This document shows positions 48,298 through 57,875 of a DNA stretch of 64,000 nucleotides, piece by piece. Origin of the DNA: an uncultured Opitutia bacterium (GTDB lineage: Bacteria; Verrucomicrobiota; Verrucomicrobiia; Opitutales; UBA953). The stretch spans positions 204,875-268,874 of the forward strand of contig CAIOAN010000013.1 of NCBI GenBank assembly GCA_903855995.1. The letters are read 5' to 3'. The stretch's first letter is position 1. Each line of letters opens with the position of its first letter. A program made the position numbers and the translations under genes. The notes beneath the pieces were generated by a model. The model was not told where the DNA came from and did no database searches. It worked only from the letters and a program-made list of their open reading frames with translations.

Positions 48298-49683
48298 GTG
48301 TCCTCTCCTGACCCAGCCGTCCTCAGCCGCCTACGCGAAATCGTCGGCGTCGAGAACGTGCTGACGTCGCCGGAGGACACCATCCCTTACGGCTTCGACG
48401 GCACGGCCGCCCTCAAGGGCCCGGTCGGCGTGGTCGTTTTGCCCGGTTCGACCGAAGAAGTATCCGAGGTGGTGAAGCTCGCGGCCTCACGCGGCATCGC
48501 AATCGTCACCCGCGGCTCCGGCACCGGACTTAGCGGCGGCAGCGTGCCTTCGGAAGGCTGCCTCGTCCTTTGCCTGACGCGCCTGGATAAGATCCTCTCC
48601 GTCGACGCCGCTAATCTCACCGTGCGTGCGCAGTGCGGCGCCATCACGGCCGCCATCGACGCCGCAGCGAACAAGCACGGTCTCTTCTATCCGCCCGACC
48701 CGGGTTCGATGAAGATCAGCACCATCGGTGGCAACGTCGCCGAAAACTCCGGCGGCCTCCGCGGCCTCAAATACGGCGTCACCCGCGATTATGTGATGGG
48801 ACTTGAGGTCGTGCTGCCGGACGGTCGTATCGCCCATTTCGGCAACGCCTGCGTGAAGGATGTCGCCGGCTATTCGATGAAGGACCTCTTCATCGGCTCC
48901 GAGGGCACGCTGGGCATCATCACCGAAGTCCTGCTTAAGGTCCTGCCCCGCCCCGCCGCCCGCCGCACGATGCTGGCGAGCTACGATCGCATGGAGGACG
49001 CCGCGCAGACGGTGTCCGACATCATCGCGGCGAAGATCATCCCCTGCACCCTGGAGTTCCTCGACCGCATGACCATCGGCTGCGTCGAGGACTACGCCAA
49101 GATCGGCCTACCCCGCGATTGCGAGGCGCTGCTGCTCATGGAGACCGACGGGCATCCGGCCGCGGTCGCCGAAGAAGCCGAACAGATGCTGGCCCTGGCC
49201 CGCGCCCGTGGCGCCCGCGACGTCCGTGTCGCCCGCGATGACGCCGAAGCCCTGCAACTCGCCTCCGCCCGCCGCTCCGCCTTCTCCGCCCTCGCCCGCG
49301 TCCGCCCGACCACCATCCTTGAGGACGTCACCGTGCCGCGCGACAAACTCGCCGAGATGGTCGCTTTCGTCGCCGAGGTCGCGAAGAAGCATAATCTGCT
49401 CGTCGGTACGTTCGGACACATGGGCGACGGCAACCTACACCCGACCTTTCTGACCGACGAGCGCAACACCGAGGAGATGGCCCGCGTCCACGAAGCCCTG
49501 GAGGATATCGTGACCAAGACCCTTGCGCTCGGCGGCACGATCACCGGCGAACACGGCGTCGGCCTGGCGAAGAAAGCCTGGCTCCGACGTCAGGTCGGCG
49601 AGAACAGCCACGACCTCATGCGCGAGATCAAGCGCGCTTGGGATCCGCGCAATCTGCTCAACCCCGGCAAGATCTTCGACTGA
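48298..49683 (+). CDS. glcD: FAD-linked oxidase, glycolate oxidase subunit GlcD-like
   Basis: 461 aa, GTG start; VTRGSGTGLSGGSVPSEGCLVL; NVAENSGGLRGLKYGVTRDYV; GEHGVGLAK. Confidence 0.85.
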   Translation: MSSPDPAVLSRLREIVGVENVLTSPEDTIPYGFDGTAALKGPVGVVVLPGSTEEVSEVVKLAASRGIAIVTRGSGTGLSGGSVPSEGCLVLCLTRLDKILSVDAANLTVRAQCGAITAAIDAAANKHGLFYPPDPGSMKISTIGGNVAENSGGLRGLKYGVTRDYVMGLEVVLPDGRIAHFGNACVKDVAGYSMKDLFIGSEGTLGIITEVLLKVLPRPAARRTMLASYDRMEDAAQTVSDIIAAKIIPCTLEFLDRMTIGCVEDYAKIGLPRDCEALLLMETDGHPAAVAEEAEQMLALARARGARDVRVARDDAEALQLASARRSAFSALARVRPTTILEDVTVPRDKLAEMVAFVAEVAKKHNLLVGTFGHMGDGNLHPTFLTDERNTEEMARVHEALEDIVTKTLALGGTITGEHGVGLAKKAWLRRQVGENSHDLMREIKRAWDPRNLLNPGKIFD

Positions 49684-49686
49684 GGG

Positions 49687-50997
49687 ATGAAGCCTTCGCT
49701 CAAGCTCCTCGATTACTCGATCCTCCAGCAGTGCATGCATTGCGGGATGTGCCTGCCGGCCTGCCCGACCTACGACGCGACCAAGAAGGAACGCCATAGC
49801 CCCCGCGGCCGCATCTCGCTCATGCGCGCGGTCGCCGACGGTGAACTCAAGTTGTCGCCGGCCTTCGCCGACGAGATGAGCTACTGCCTCGGCTGCCTGG
49901 CCTGCCAGACCGCCTGCCCCGCCGGCGTGGATTACTCTAACCTACTCGAGACTGCCCGCGCCGAAGTCCAATCCGCCGGCCTCAACCAGACCTTCACCAG
50001 CCGCTTCTGGCGCACGGTCACGATCCGCGGCCTGTTCATGCGCCCGCGCCTGCTCCGGTTCGTCGGTCGGCTCCTCTGGCTTTACCAGCGACTCGGCCTG
50101 CAGACCGCTTTCCGCAAGATAGGCCTGACAAAGCTCCTACCGAAAGACCTTCGTCGCCTGGAACCGCAGTGCCCGACCATCGCGACGAAGTTCTCGCCGC
50201 AGCTCATCCGCCCGATCGAATCCCCAACCAAGAAGCAGCACCGCGTCGCCCTGCTCACGGGTTGCGTCCAGGATCTCGTCTTCGCCGATATCAATCGCGA
50301 CACGGCGGACGTCCTTCTGGCGAACGGCTGCGAAGTCCATACGCCACCGGTCCAACCCTGCTGCGGCTCGCTCCACGCCCACAACGGCGAAGCCAACGCG
50401 GCCAAGACCTTGGCGAAGCGGATGATCGATCTCTTCCCGCCGTCGCAGTTCGACGCCATCATCACGAACGCTGGTGGCTGCGGGAATCATCTCCGCCATT
50501 ACGGCGTCCTGCTCGCCGATGACGCCGTCTACGCGCCGTTGGCGAAGCTCTGGGATGCGAAGCTACGCGACATCCATGAATGGATGATGGAGCACGGTTG
50601 CCGCGCCCCGCGCACGGGTCTGGGCGACCTCACCGTCACCTACCACGATTCCTGTCACCTGACCCATGGACAGAAGGTCACCAAGCAGCCGCGCGACCTG
50701 CTTAAGCTGATCCCCGGCCTGAAACTCGTCGAACTCCCCGAAGCCAATTGGTGCTGCGGCAGCGCCGGCATCTATAACATTACCCAGCCCGAGCAGTCCG
50801 AACAGCTCCTGGTCCGCAAGGTCGGGCACGTCATCGGCACCGGCGCATCGGTCCTCGCCACCGCCAACCCCGGGTGCCACCTTCAAATCGCCCGTGGCCT
50901 CCGCCAAGCCGGCTCACCCATCTCTCTCCTCCAACCCGTGACCCTTCTGGCCCGAGCCTATCGCGCGGAAAAGATGGCTGAGTCGATGACTGCATAG
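49687..50997 (+). CDS. glcF: Fe-S protein, glycolate oxidase subunit GlcF-like
   Basis: 436 aa; CMHCGMCLPACPTY and CLGCLACQTACPAGV ferredoxin motifs; CCG domains (QPCCGSLHAHNG, NWCCGSAGIYN). Confidence 0.88.
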   Translation: MKPSLKLLDYSILQQCMHCGMCLPACPTYDATKKERHSPRGRISLMRAVADGELKLSPAFADEMSYCLGCLACQTACPAGVDYSNLLETARAEVQSAGLNQTFTSRFWRTVTIRGLFMRPRLLRFVGRLLWLYQRLGLQTAFRKIGLTKLLPKDLRRLEPQCPTIATKFSPQLIRPIESPTKKQHRVALLTGCVQDLVFADINRDTADVLLANGCEVHTPPVQPCCGSLHAHNGEANAAKTLAKRMIDLFPPSQFDAIITNAGGCGNHLRHYGVLLADDAVYAPLAKLWDAKLRDIHEWMMEHGCRAPRTGLGDLTVTYHDSCHLTHGQKVTKQPRDLLKLIPGLKLVELPEANWCCGSAGIYNITQPEQSEQLLVRKVGHVIGTGASVLATANPGCHLQIARGLRQAGSPISLLQPVTLLARAYRAEKMAESMTA

Positions 50998-51101
50998 ATC
51001 ACAGAAGAACTCATCCCTTCCTCCCTCTGCCATCCGTCATCTGTCATCTCCCTCTGGCCAACCATTCAACGATTCAACTAATCAACCTCCCCCCTCTCCT
51101 C

Positions 51102-52223
51102 ATGTCTCCCGTAAAAATCGGCATCATCGGCGGCGGCCTCATGGGTCGCGAAATGGCCAGCGCGTTCGCCCGCTGGTGCGCGCTCACCGACGTCTCGGTC
51201 CGCCCGGTCCTTACGGCTGTGGCCGACCTCAATCCCGCCACGCTCTCGTGGTTCGATTGCATTCCCTCCTGCACGCAGAAGACCACCGACTATAAGGCTC
51301 TGCTCGCCAACCCCGACGTCGACGTGGTCTACGTGGCCGTCCCGCACAACCTGCATGAGCAGTTGTATTGCGACGTCCTTGCCGCCGGCAAAGACCTCTT
51401 CGCCGAGAAACCCTTCGGCATCGACCTCGCCTCCGCCCGTCGCATCCATGCCGCGGCCAAGGCCAGCGGTCGCTTCGTGCGCTGCAGTTCTGAGATGCCC
51501 TTCTTCCCGGGTGCGCAGCGCGCCTTCGAGCTCGCGAAGTCCGGCTCCATCGGCCGCATCCTCGAAGTCGTCTCGGGTTTCCACCACAGCAGCGACCTCG
51601 ACCCCACCAAGGCCGCCAACTGGAAGCGCCTTAATGCAATGTGTGGTGAAGGCGGTGCCCTCAATGACCTCGGCATGCACGCCTGCCACATCCCGCTGCG
51701 CCTCGGCTGGAAGCCCTCCCGCGTCTTCGCCCAGCTCCAGAAGGGTTACCCCCAGCGCCCCGACGGCAAGGGCGGCGTGACGAACTGCGACACGTGGGAC
51801 AACGCGCTCCTCAACACCTGGATCAAGGTCGGCGAGCACGAAGTCCCCATGCGCCTCGAGATGAAGCGCCTGATGCCTGGCGCGACCAACACCTGGTATA
51901 TCGAGATCCTCGGCACCGATGGCGGCGTCCGCTACAGCACTTCTGACACCAAGGCCCTCTGGCTCTTCGAACGCGGCAAAGAACAATTCTGGAAGCGCAC
52001 CGACCTCGGCTTCAGCACGCCCTTCAAGACCGTCACCGGCGGCATCTTCGAACCCGGCTTCGCCGACGTCATCCAACAGATGTGGGCCGCCTACCTCATG
52101 GAACGGGCCGGCCTGCTCAACGGCCGCTTCGGTTGCGCCACGCCCGACGAAGCCGTCGCCACCCACGAGATCTTCGCCGCCGCCCTGCAATCGCAGGCCC
52201 AATGCACCGTCGTTTCCCTCTAA
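51102..52223 (+). CDS. Gfo/Idh/MocA family oxidoreductase
   Basis: 373 aa; KIGIIGGGLMGREMASAFA; AGKDLFAEKPFGIDL. Confidence 0.9.
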   Translation: MSPVKIGIIGGGLMGREMASAFARWCALTDVSVRPVLTAVADLNPATLSWFDCIPSCTQKTTDYKALLANPDVDVVYVAVPHNLHEQLYCDVLAAGKDLFAEKPFGIDLASARRIHAAAKASGRFVRCSSEMPFFPGAQRAFELAKSGSIGRILEVVSGFHHSSDLDPTKAANWKRLNAMCGEGGALNDLGMHACHIPLRLGWKPSRVFAQLQKGYPQRPDGKGGVTNCDTWDNALLNTWIKVGEHEVPMRLEMKRLMPGATNTWYIEILGTDGGVRYSTSDTKALWLFERGKEQFWKRTDLGFSTPFKTVTGGIFEPGFADVIQQMWAAYLMERAGLLNGRFGCATPDEAVATHEIFAAALQSQAQCTVVSL

Positions 52224-52230
52224 ATTTCTC

Positions 52231-53241
52231 ATGCCAAAAATTCCCCGCCAAGGCATTCTTGCCGCCGGCAATTTCATCGTCGACTACGTCAAGGTCATCG
52301 ATGGCTACCCAGTCCAGGACATGCTCGCGAGCATCCTGAGCGAATCGCGCTCCAACGGCGGCGGCCCGTATAACGTCCTTAAGGACCTCGCGGCGATGAA
52401 GGTCGAGTTTCCTCTCTCCGCCTGCGGACTCGTCGGCGACGACACCAACGGCCAGTGGATCAAGCGCGACTGCCAGAACCACCGCATCGACGTCGGCATG
52501 CTGCACCTCAGCAAGGACCACCCGACCTCCTACACCGACGCGATGACCGTGCAGTCCACCGGCCGCCGCACCTTCTTCCATTGCCGGGGCGCCAACGCGC
52601 ACTTCGACCTCAAGCATTGCTCCTTCAGCAAGACCAACGCCCGCATCCTGCACCTCGGCTACCTCATGCTGCTGGATCGCATGGACACCTTCGAAAACGG
52701 CCAGACCATCGCCGCCAAGTTGCTCTTCAACGCCCGCTCCGCCGGCCTCGAGACCTCGGTTGACATGTGCAGCGCCTCGCACCCGCAGTTCCGCGAGATC
52801 GCGCTCAGCGCCCTGCCCCTCACCGATCACCTCGTCATCAACGAGATCGAAGCCGGCCTGAGCCTCGGCGAAATCATCGACCCCAAGAACGCTGGCTGGC
52901 TCCTTCGTTCCGCCGAGCAACTGCTCTCCCTCGGCGTGAAGAAGACCGTCACCATCCACACCGAGCATGGCGCTGTCTGCGCCACCGCCGAAGGCCTCCG
53001 CCTCAAGCAAGCTTCGCTCAAAATTCCGACTGGTTACAGCAAGGGCGCGACCGGCGCAGGCGATGCGTTCGCCGCCGGCATGCTTTACGGCCTCCACGAA
53101 GGCCTCGAAGTCCAGGAACGCCTCAAGCTCGCCGTCTGCTGCGCCGCCGCCTGCCTCGCCGATCCCACGCCCTCCAAAGGCCTGCGCCCGGTGAAAGACT
53201 GCCTCGCCCTGGCCGAGCAGTTCGGCTTCGGGGAGTTTTGA
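52231..53241 (+). CDS. PfkB family carbohydrate kinase
   Basis: ATG at 52231; GILAAGNFIVDYVKVIDGYP; SNGGGPYNVLKDLA; GYSKGATGAGDAFAAGMLYG. Confidence 0.9.
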   Translation: MPKIPRQGILAAGNFIVDYVKVIDGYPVQDMLASILSESRSNGGGPYNVLKDLAAMKVEFPLSACGLVGDDTNGQWIKRDCQNHRIDVGMLHLSKDHPTSYTDAMTVQSTGRRTFFHCRGANAHFDLKHCSFSKTNARILHLGYLMLLDRMDTFENGQTIAAKLLFNARSAGLETSVDMCSASHPQFREIALSALPLTDHLVINEIEAGLSLGEIIDPKNAGWLLRSAEQLLSLGVKKTVTIHTEHGAVCATAEGLRLKQASLKIPTGYSKGATGAGDAFAAGMLYGLHEGLEVQERLKLAVCCAAACLADPTPSKGLRPVKDCLALAEQFGFGEF

Positions 53242-53246
53242 GGTAG

Positions 53247-53658
53247 GGACAGCACCACGTGCTGTCCTAGGTGCAAAAGTGGATGCAAGTTTCAGGTGGC
53301 GGGTGGCAGCCCCGGGTGGCGGGTGGCGGGAAAGCATTTCAGGTCTCAGGTCTCGGCCGTCAGGTCCCGAGTTCAGGTGTTCAGCACCGGGATTAGGTTC
53401 GGGGCCTGCACCCGTACCCGTACCCGAACCCGACAACCCGCACCTGATACCCGATGGCCGAGTCCTGGGACCCGAGATGATTTGTCTGCCTCGGGTAGGG
53501 TTGAGCGCCCTCGCTCAACCGCGGCTGACCAAGGGTGGTCAGGCCTACCTTGTTTTGCTTCGCAGCCGTTCACCCTGCCAGCAGATCCCCACGCGACGCA
53601 TCGCGTCGCGTTAAAAGACATCATTTCGGCTCAAAAAGATATCGCATAACGTTTCCTT
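53247..53658. repeat. Long intergenic direct repeat, copy 1 (flanks the beta-helix gene on its 5' side)
   Basis: Ordered modules shared with 56404-56788: GGACAGCAC palindrome, GGTGGCGG tract, CAGGTCTC tract, ACCCGT tract, TTGAGCG/GCTGACC palindromes, TTGTTTTGCTTCGCAGCCGTTCACCCTGCCAGCAGATCCCC, swapped stem, paired AAAAGAYAYC. Confidence 0.92.
53613..53643. promoter_or_regulatory. Two direct half-sites AAAAGACATC / AAAAGATATC, 21-bp period
   Basis: 53613-53622 and 53634-53643, upstream of the ATG at 53700; matches the arrangement at 56743-56773. Confidence 0.5.
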
Positions 53659-53699
53659 GGAACAAGGTAGGGGCCAAGAGTGACCCTATCTTCTTAAAC

Positions 53700-56396
53700 A
53701 TGCGTCCACTTGTCATCGCCTTCCTCGGCACCTTCTCACTGGGAGCGGCCGACCATTACGTCAGCATCCAGGGTAACGACGCCTGGTCCGGCCTGCTCGC
53801 CGAACCGAATGCAGCGCACAGCGACGGCCCCTTCCGCACCTTACCCAAGGCCCGGGCGACCGCGCGCGCCGAGCTCACGGCGGGTGCCAAGGAAAGCACG
53901 ATCCTGCTCCGCGCAGGCGTCCACGAAATCACCACCACGCTCAAACTCGATGCCGGAGACTCTGGCCTGACCATCGCCGCGTTCCCGGGAGAACACCCGA
54001 CCATCATCGGCGGCAGCGAGATCAAGGACTTCAAGCCCTACCAAGGGAAGATCCTGCAGGCCGACGTGGGCGCACAGGGATTCAAGGGCACCTATTTCCG
54101 TCAGCTGATCTTCAATGGCCGCCGCCAGCACCTCGCCCGTTATCCAAACTTCGACGCCAAAAATCCTTACACCGGCGGCTGGGCTTACGTCGACGGCACC
54201 TACATCCCGATGTACAAGGATGACCCGACCGACAGTAAGCGCAGCTTCAAGCTCCGTCCCAAGGATCGTCGCACCTGGGCGCATCCCGACGAAGTCGAGA
54301 CGTTCATCTTCCCGCGTTACAACTGGTGGAACAACATCGTCCCCGTGGCCTCAGCCGACAGAGATACCGGCGAGGTCAAACTCACCAAGGATTGTTCCTA
54401 CCCCATTCGTCCGCTCGACCGATATTACTTCCAGAACTCCCTCGAGGAGCTCGATGCCCCGGGCGAATGGTATCTAGATAAGCGCTCGTGGATGCTGTAT
54501 TTCTGGCCAGAAGAACCTCTGGACGGCCGTCCCGTTTTCGCCCCGAAGGTTCGCACGATCATCGACGTCTTTGCGGCCAAACACGTCACCGTGCGCGGGA
54601 TCACTTTCGAATGCGCCGAAGGCAACGCTGTCAGTTTTGGTAAATGCGAGGACTGCCTCTTCAAGGGCAATGTCGTCCGCAACGTCGGCGATTACAGCGG
54701 CTCCGGCGTGAATGTCGGCGGCGGCACGGGCAACGGCGTCGTCGGCAACGACATCAGCCATATTGGCTCCAACGGCGTCAACCTTAACGGCGGTGACCGC
54801 CTGAAACTAACCCCCTGCGGCAATTATGCCGATAACAACTACATCCACCATATCGGTGAATCCTACAAACAAGGCGTCGGCATCAGCTTCTCTGGCGTGG
54901 GCATCCGGGTGTCCCATAACCTCATCCACGACGGCCCCCGCATGGGCATCATGTTCTCCGGCGGCAACAACAGCGTCATCGAATACAACGAGGTGCGGCA
55001 CATGAACCTCGAGACTTCCGATACCGGCGCGATCTACACCGGCGGGCGCGACTGGATTTCCTCCCGTGGAGCAGTCATCCGCTATAACTACTTCCACGAC
55101 ATGATCGGCTTCGGCCAGGACGGCCATGGCCAGTGGGAAAGCCCAACCTTCGCCTGGGGCGTCTACCTCGATGACAACACCGGCGGCATCGACGTGATCG
55201 GCAATCTCATCATCCGCTGCTCCCGCGCCGGCATCCACCTCCATAACGGCCGCGACAACGTCATCGAAAACAACGTCTTTGCCGACAACGGCAGCGCCCA
55301 GCTCGAATACAGCGGCTGGACCAAAGATCACAGGTACTGGAAAAGCTTCGAGCAGGACATGATCAAGACCTACGAGAAGTTCATCATCGAACCGGTCTGG
55401 CAGAAGATGCGCCACATGGACCTGCATCCGGCGAAGGCCATTCTTGAGGACGACACCATCATGGCGGGCAACGTCGCCGCTCATAACATCTTCTCGGCCG
55501 CAGGCGAAAAATCCAAGATTTACAACGTCAACCGCGTCAACTTCGCGCACAACTCCTGGACAAGCAACCTCGTCTGGCATGCCGGCCAACCCGTGCTCAC
55601 CGGCCGTCAGGACGCAGGCAAATCCATCGGCGAAAATCTGGTCGCCAATCCGGGCTTCGAAGAAGGCCTCGACGGCAAGAACCCCAAAGCATGGGGTTGG
55701 CAGATCAAGCCCACCGGCGCGAAGACCGAGCTCGTGACCGACGCCGTCAGCGGCCAGAGCGCCCTACGAATCGACGCCGCACCGCCCCAAGTGAACAAGA
55801 CCCAGAAGCTGTGGCTTAACTTTGTCAGCACCCCGATGACGAACCTGCACCCCGGCAAGACCTACCGACTCAGCGCCAAGGTCAAAGCCAGCCAGCCTGG
55901 CATGAAAATCAATGTCATGCTCCAATCCTACATCGACAAGATCTACTACTGGAACAGCGCCAAAGGAACCTTCACGATTGGGGATAAAGGAGCTGGGTGG
56001 CAGGAAGTGTCGTCGATCTTCACCCTGCCCGCTCCCGGCGAGAAGAGCTGGCATGAACAAATGAAAGCCTTCAAGGTGCGGATCGATGTCAGCCAGGAAA
56101 CTGGCAGCGTGTTCGTCGATGACGTCGCCCTGTTCGAGGTTGAGAAAATCGACGAATGGCAATCCTGGCAGGCTCTTGGTGCGGACCGGGATTCCGCCGT
56201 CGGCGATCCTCTCTTCGTCGATGCCGCGCACGACGACTACCGCCTGCGCCCTGAATCCCCCGCCTTCAAACTTGGCTTCAAATCCTTGCCGCTCGACCAG
56301 ATGGGGCCCTACCCAAGCAAGGACCGGGCTTCGTGGCCCATCATCCAAGCCGAAGGTGCCCGCGAGCATCCGCTCGTCGTGCAGCCGATGAAGTGA
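53700..56396 (+). CDS. Secreted right-handed beta-helix protein (possible polysaccharide lyase/glycosidase) with CBM4/9-like domain
   Basis: ATG at 53700 begins MRPLVIAFLGTFSLGAADHYVS; HYVSIQGNDAWSG, beta-helix repeats (NGVNLNGGDR, IEYNEVRHMNLETSDTGAIYTGG); NLVANPGFEEGLDG...GKTYRLSAKVKAS CBM-like. Confidence 0.83.
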   Translation: MRPLVIAFLGTFSLGAADHYVSIQGNDAWSGLLAEPNAAHSDGPFRTLPKARATARAELTAGAKESTILLRAGVHEITTTLKLDAGDSGLTIAAFPGEHPTIIGGSEIKDFKPYQGKILQADVGAQGFKGTYFRQLIFNGRRQHLARYPNFDAKNPYTGGWAYVDGTYIPMYKDDPTDSKRSFKLRPKDRRTWAHPDEVETFIFPRYNWWNNIVPVASADRDTGEVKLTKDCSYPIRPLDRYYFQNSLEELDAPGEWYLDKRSWMLYFWPEEPLDGRPVFAPKVRTIIDVFAAKHVTVRGITFECAEGNAVSFGKCEDCLFKGNVVRNVGDYSGSGVNVGGGTGNGVVGNDISHIGSNGVNLNGGDRLKLTPCGNYADNNYIHHIGESYKQGVGISFSGVGIRVSHNLIHDGPRMGIMFSGGNNSVIEYNEVRHMNLETSDTGAIYTGGRDWISSRGAVIRYNYFHDMIGFGQDGHGQWESPTFAWGVYLDDNTGGIDVIGNLIIRCSRAGIHLHNGRDNVIENNVFADNGSAQLEYSGWTKDHRYWKSFEQDMIKTYEKFIIEPVWQKMRHMDLHPAKAILEDDTIMAGNVAAHNIFSAAGEKSKIYNVNRVNFAHNSWTSNLVWHAGQPVLTGRQDAGKSIGENLVANPGFEEGLDGKNPKAWGWQIKPTGAKTELVTDAVSGQSALRIDAAPPQVNKTQKLWLNFVSTPMTNLHPGKTYRLSAKVKASQPGMKINVMLQSYIDKIYYWNSAKGTFTIGDKGAGWQEVSSIFTLPAPGEKSWHEQMKAFKVRIDVSQETGSVFVDDVALFEVEKIDEWQSWQALGADRDSAVGDPLFVDAAHDDYRLRPESPAFKLGFKSLPLDQMGPYPSKDRASWPIIQAEGAREHPLVVQPMK

Positions 56397-56403
56397 AGGG
56401 CCA

Positions 56404-56788
56404 GGACAGCACCACGTGCTGTCTTAAGCGCATTCATCCTCAGGTGGCGGGTGGCAGCCCCGGGTGGCGGGGATGCATTCTCAGGTCTCGGGTCTCGGCC
56501 ATCAGGTCCCGGGTTCAGGTGTTCGGCACCAGGTTCAGGTTCGGGGCCTGCACCCGTACCCGAACCCGACAACCCGTACCTGATGGCCGAGACCTGGGAC
56601 CCGAGATGATTTGTCTGCCTCGGGTAGGGTTGAGCGCCCTCGCTCAACCGCGGCTGACCAAGGGTGGTCAGCCTTACCTTGTTTTGCTTCGCAGCCGTTC
56701 ACCCTGCCAGCAGATCCCCATGGCGATGCCAAACATCGCCATAAAAGACACCATTCGAGCGTAAAAAGACACCCGATTGGGTTTCCTT
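56404..56788. repeat. Long intergenic direct repeat, copy 2 (flanks the beta-helix gene on its 3' side)
   Basis: Same ordered modules as 53247-53658. Confidence 0.92.
56743..56773. promoter_or_regulatory. Two direct half-sites AAAAGACACC / AAAAGACACC, 21-bp period
   Basis: 56743-56752 and 56764-56773, upstream of the ATG at 56837. Confidence 0.55.
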
Positions 56789-56836
56789 CTTTTCGGCGTG
56801 CGAGCATCCTTTCGCTCACCCCCAAGAAGTGACCCC

Positions 56837-57871
56837 ATGAGCACCAAGAAATATAACGTCGGCATCATCGGCTACGGTTGGGCCGCTACGGCCCACATCG
56901 ATGCCATCAACGCGAGCAGCCAGGCGCAAGTCACAGCGATCTACTCCTCCCGCCCGCTCGACTCCGCCACGCTCAGCGCCAAGCACGGCGGCAAGATCAA
57001 GGCCTACGACACGGTCGAAGCCCTGCTCGCCGACCCGGAGATTCATGTGGTCGATATCACGAGCTACCCGAGCCAACACTGCGCCCAAGCCGTCGCCGCC
57101 GCGAAAGCGAAGAAGCATATCATCCTCGAGAAACCGATGGCGAACTCGATGCCTGAGGTCATCCAGATTTTCGAAGCCGCCGAAAAGAACGGCGTGAAGG
57201 GCTGCGTCTGCTTCGAGTGCCGCTTCTCCAGCCAGATGGAAGCCACTAAGGCCGTCATCGACCAAGGCCTCATCGGCGACATCCACTACGGCGAAGTCGA
57301 CTACTACCACGGCATCGGCCCGTGGTATGGCCAGTACCGCTGGAACATCGGCAAGAAGGACGGCGGCAGCGCCCTCCTCACCGCCGGCTGCCACGCGCTC
57401 GACGCGCTCCTGATGTGCATGCCGGGCGAAGTCGACTCGGTCACGAGCTTCAGCACGAAGTCGAAGAGCGAGTACTTCACCCCGTACGAATACGACACCT
57501 CCGCAGTCACGATTCTGAAGTTCAAGAACGGCGCCGTCGGCAAATGCGCCGCGGTCGTCGACTGCCTCCAGCCCTACTACTTCCACACCCACCTCGTGGG
57601 CAGCCATGGCAGCGTACTCGATAACAAGTTCCACTCCGCCAAACTGAAGACCAACAAGTCCCAGTGGAGCGGCCTCTCGATGAAGATGCTCGATTCCGGC
57701 GACGTCAGCGACCACCCCTACCAAGCCCAATTCCAGGCCTTCTTCGACGCGCTCGACAAAGGCCAGGACATGCCGCTCACAAGCTTCCGCGACGCCCTCC
57801 GCACGTTCAAGGTGATCTTCGCCGCCGACCAGAGTGCCGCGACCGGCGGCCAGCCGGTCAAAGTCGCCTGA
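56837..57871 (+). CDS. Gfo/Idh/MocA family oxidoreductase
   Basis: ATG at 56837; YNVGIIGYGWAATAHIDAINAS; KKHIILEKPMANS. Confidence 0.9.
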   Translation: MSTKKYNVGIIGYGWAATAHIDAINASSQAQVTAIYSSRPLDSATLSAKHGGKIKAYDTVEALLADPEIHVVDITSYPSQHCAQAVAAAKAKKHIILEKPMANSMPEVIQIFEAAEKNGVKGCVCFECRFSSQMEATKAVIDQGLIGDIHYGEVDYYHGIGPWYGQYRWNIGKKDGGSALLTAGCHALDALLMCMPGEVDSVTSFSTKSKSEYFTPYEYDTSAVTILKFKNGAVGKCAAVVDCLQPYYFHTHLVGSHGSVLDNKFHSAKLKTNKSQWSGLSMKMLDSGDVSDHPYQAQFQAFFDALDKGQDMPLTSFRDALRTFKVIFAADQSAATGGQPVKVA

Positions 57872-57875
57872 ACCG

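Noticed and set aside
53591-56742. Diversity-generating retroelement or retron as the cause of the variable stems
   Set aside because: No reverse transcriptase and no template/variable repeat pair with adenine-biased changes in the window; variability is compensatory in non-coding DNA.
53247-56788. IS element or composite transposon around the beta-helix gene
   Set aside because: No transposase ORF and no terminal inverted repeats; the flanks are direct repeats of intergenic modules.
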